Source: Daphnia carinata
Taxonomy: Eukaryota > Arthropoda > Branchiopoda > Diplostraca > Daphniidae
DNA length: 64,000 nt
Reading direction: 5' to 3'
Assembly: GCF_022539665.2 (NCBI RefSeq)
Contig: NW_026712522.1
Location: 62,001-126,000, forward strand
How positions within the stretch are numbered: the first letter of the stretch is position 1; each line of letters opens with the position of its first letter. The notes under the pieces are model-generated. The model was given only the letters and a program-made list of their open reading frames with translations, was not told the DNA's origin and did not search any database. The translations under genes and the position numbers were made by a program. Below, one piece after another: positions 63,969-64,000 of the stretch.

Positions 63969-64000
63969 GTTCTCATAGTGTAGCGGTTATCACGTCGGCT
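63969..64000 (+). tRNA. tRNA-Val-TAC: tRNA-Val(TAC), array copy 28, cut by window end
   Basis: First 32 nt, consensus; the preceding flank has one change (AATTAAAC). Confidence 0.85.

Larger units (their letters stand above)
42326..64000 (+). repeat. tRNA tandem array, right block (about 20 units, highly homogeneous)
   Basis: Units repeat at 1,062-1,063 bp when tRNA-Asn has no intron and 1,075-1,078 bp when it does, so the intron accounts for most length variation. Apart from single-base changes the units look identical by eye. The window ends inside the array; the last unit has a ~30-bp deletion across the 5' half of the Lys-like relic. Confidence 0.95.

Noticed and set aside
17594-64000. 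CRISPR-like array
   Set aside because: Repeats are ~1 kb tRNA units in a eukaryotic genome; no short direct repeats with unique spacers and no cas-type genes.
17594-64000. Entamoeba-type genome because of tRNA arrays
   Set aside because: BEL/Pao and Tigger-type elements and long non-coding DNA point to a metazoan.

Overview
This is eukaryotic nuclear DNA, most likely from an invertebrate animal (arthropod-like, not certain). The evidence is tRNA genes without an encoded CCA, two BEL/Pao-family LTR retrotransposons (a metazoan family), a Tigger/pogo-type transposase relic and AT-rich non-coding DNA. No bacterial-style operons are present. No complete ordinary host protein gene could be supported.

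Layout. 1-2,160: AT-rich, nothing recognisable. 2,163-8,542: a 6.4 kb non-autonomous element with perfect 23-bp terminal inverted repeats and a TA target duplication, mostly filled by about twelve copies of a ~357-bp tandem repeat, each carrying a tRNA-like sequence. 8,545-17,590: transposon debris, comprising broken and inverted copies of the 357-bp repeat, a 324-bp solo LTR inside one of them, a decayed Tigger/pogo transposase on the minus strand (12.1-14.4 kb) and a large imperfect inverted repeat (15.0-16.7 kb).

17,594-64,000: a tandem tRNA array with a unit of about 1,063 bp. Each unit has, on the + strand, a Lys-like tRNA relic, tRNA-Val(AAC) and tRNA-Val(TAC), and on the - strand a convergent tRNA-Asn(GTT). 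I count 28 Val-AAC, 28 Val-TAC (the last cut by the window) and 27 Asn copies. Fifteen of the 27 Asn genes carry a 13-14 nt insertion exactly at the canonical tRNA intron position (37/38). There are four unrelated-looking intron sequences, and all keep the G at intron position -3 needed to pair with C32. One Asn copy has an anticodon change to TTT (Lys).

Two BEL/Pao retrotransposons interrupt the array. Element 1 (19,226-27,574) is old, 5'-truncated and full of stops; its 3' LTR abuts the 3' end of a tRNA-Asn. Element 2 (33,401-42,325) has 1,180-bp LTRs that differ at only two positions noticed, with a 5-bp duplication (GTTCG) inside the B box of a tRNA relic, but one frameshift and one nonsense codon in gag-pol. 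Both elements carry an extra ORF between the primer-binding site and gag that contains no ATG. In element 2 no ATG occurs from upstream of the TATA box to the gag start, about 1.5 kb. The primer-binding site matches tRNA-Tyr.

The most novel signals are the segregating tRNA-Asn introns within one array, the ATG-free leader with a methionine-less ORF in the BEL elements, the apparent lack of a Pol III terminator between the three + strand tRNA(-like) genes of each unit, and the TIR element built from tRNA-like repeats.
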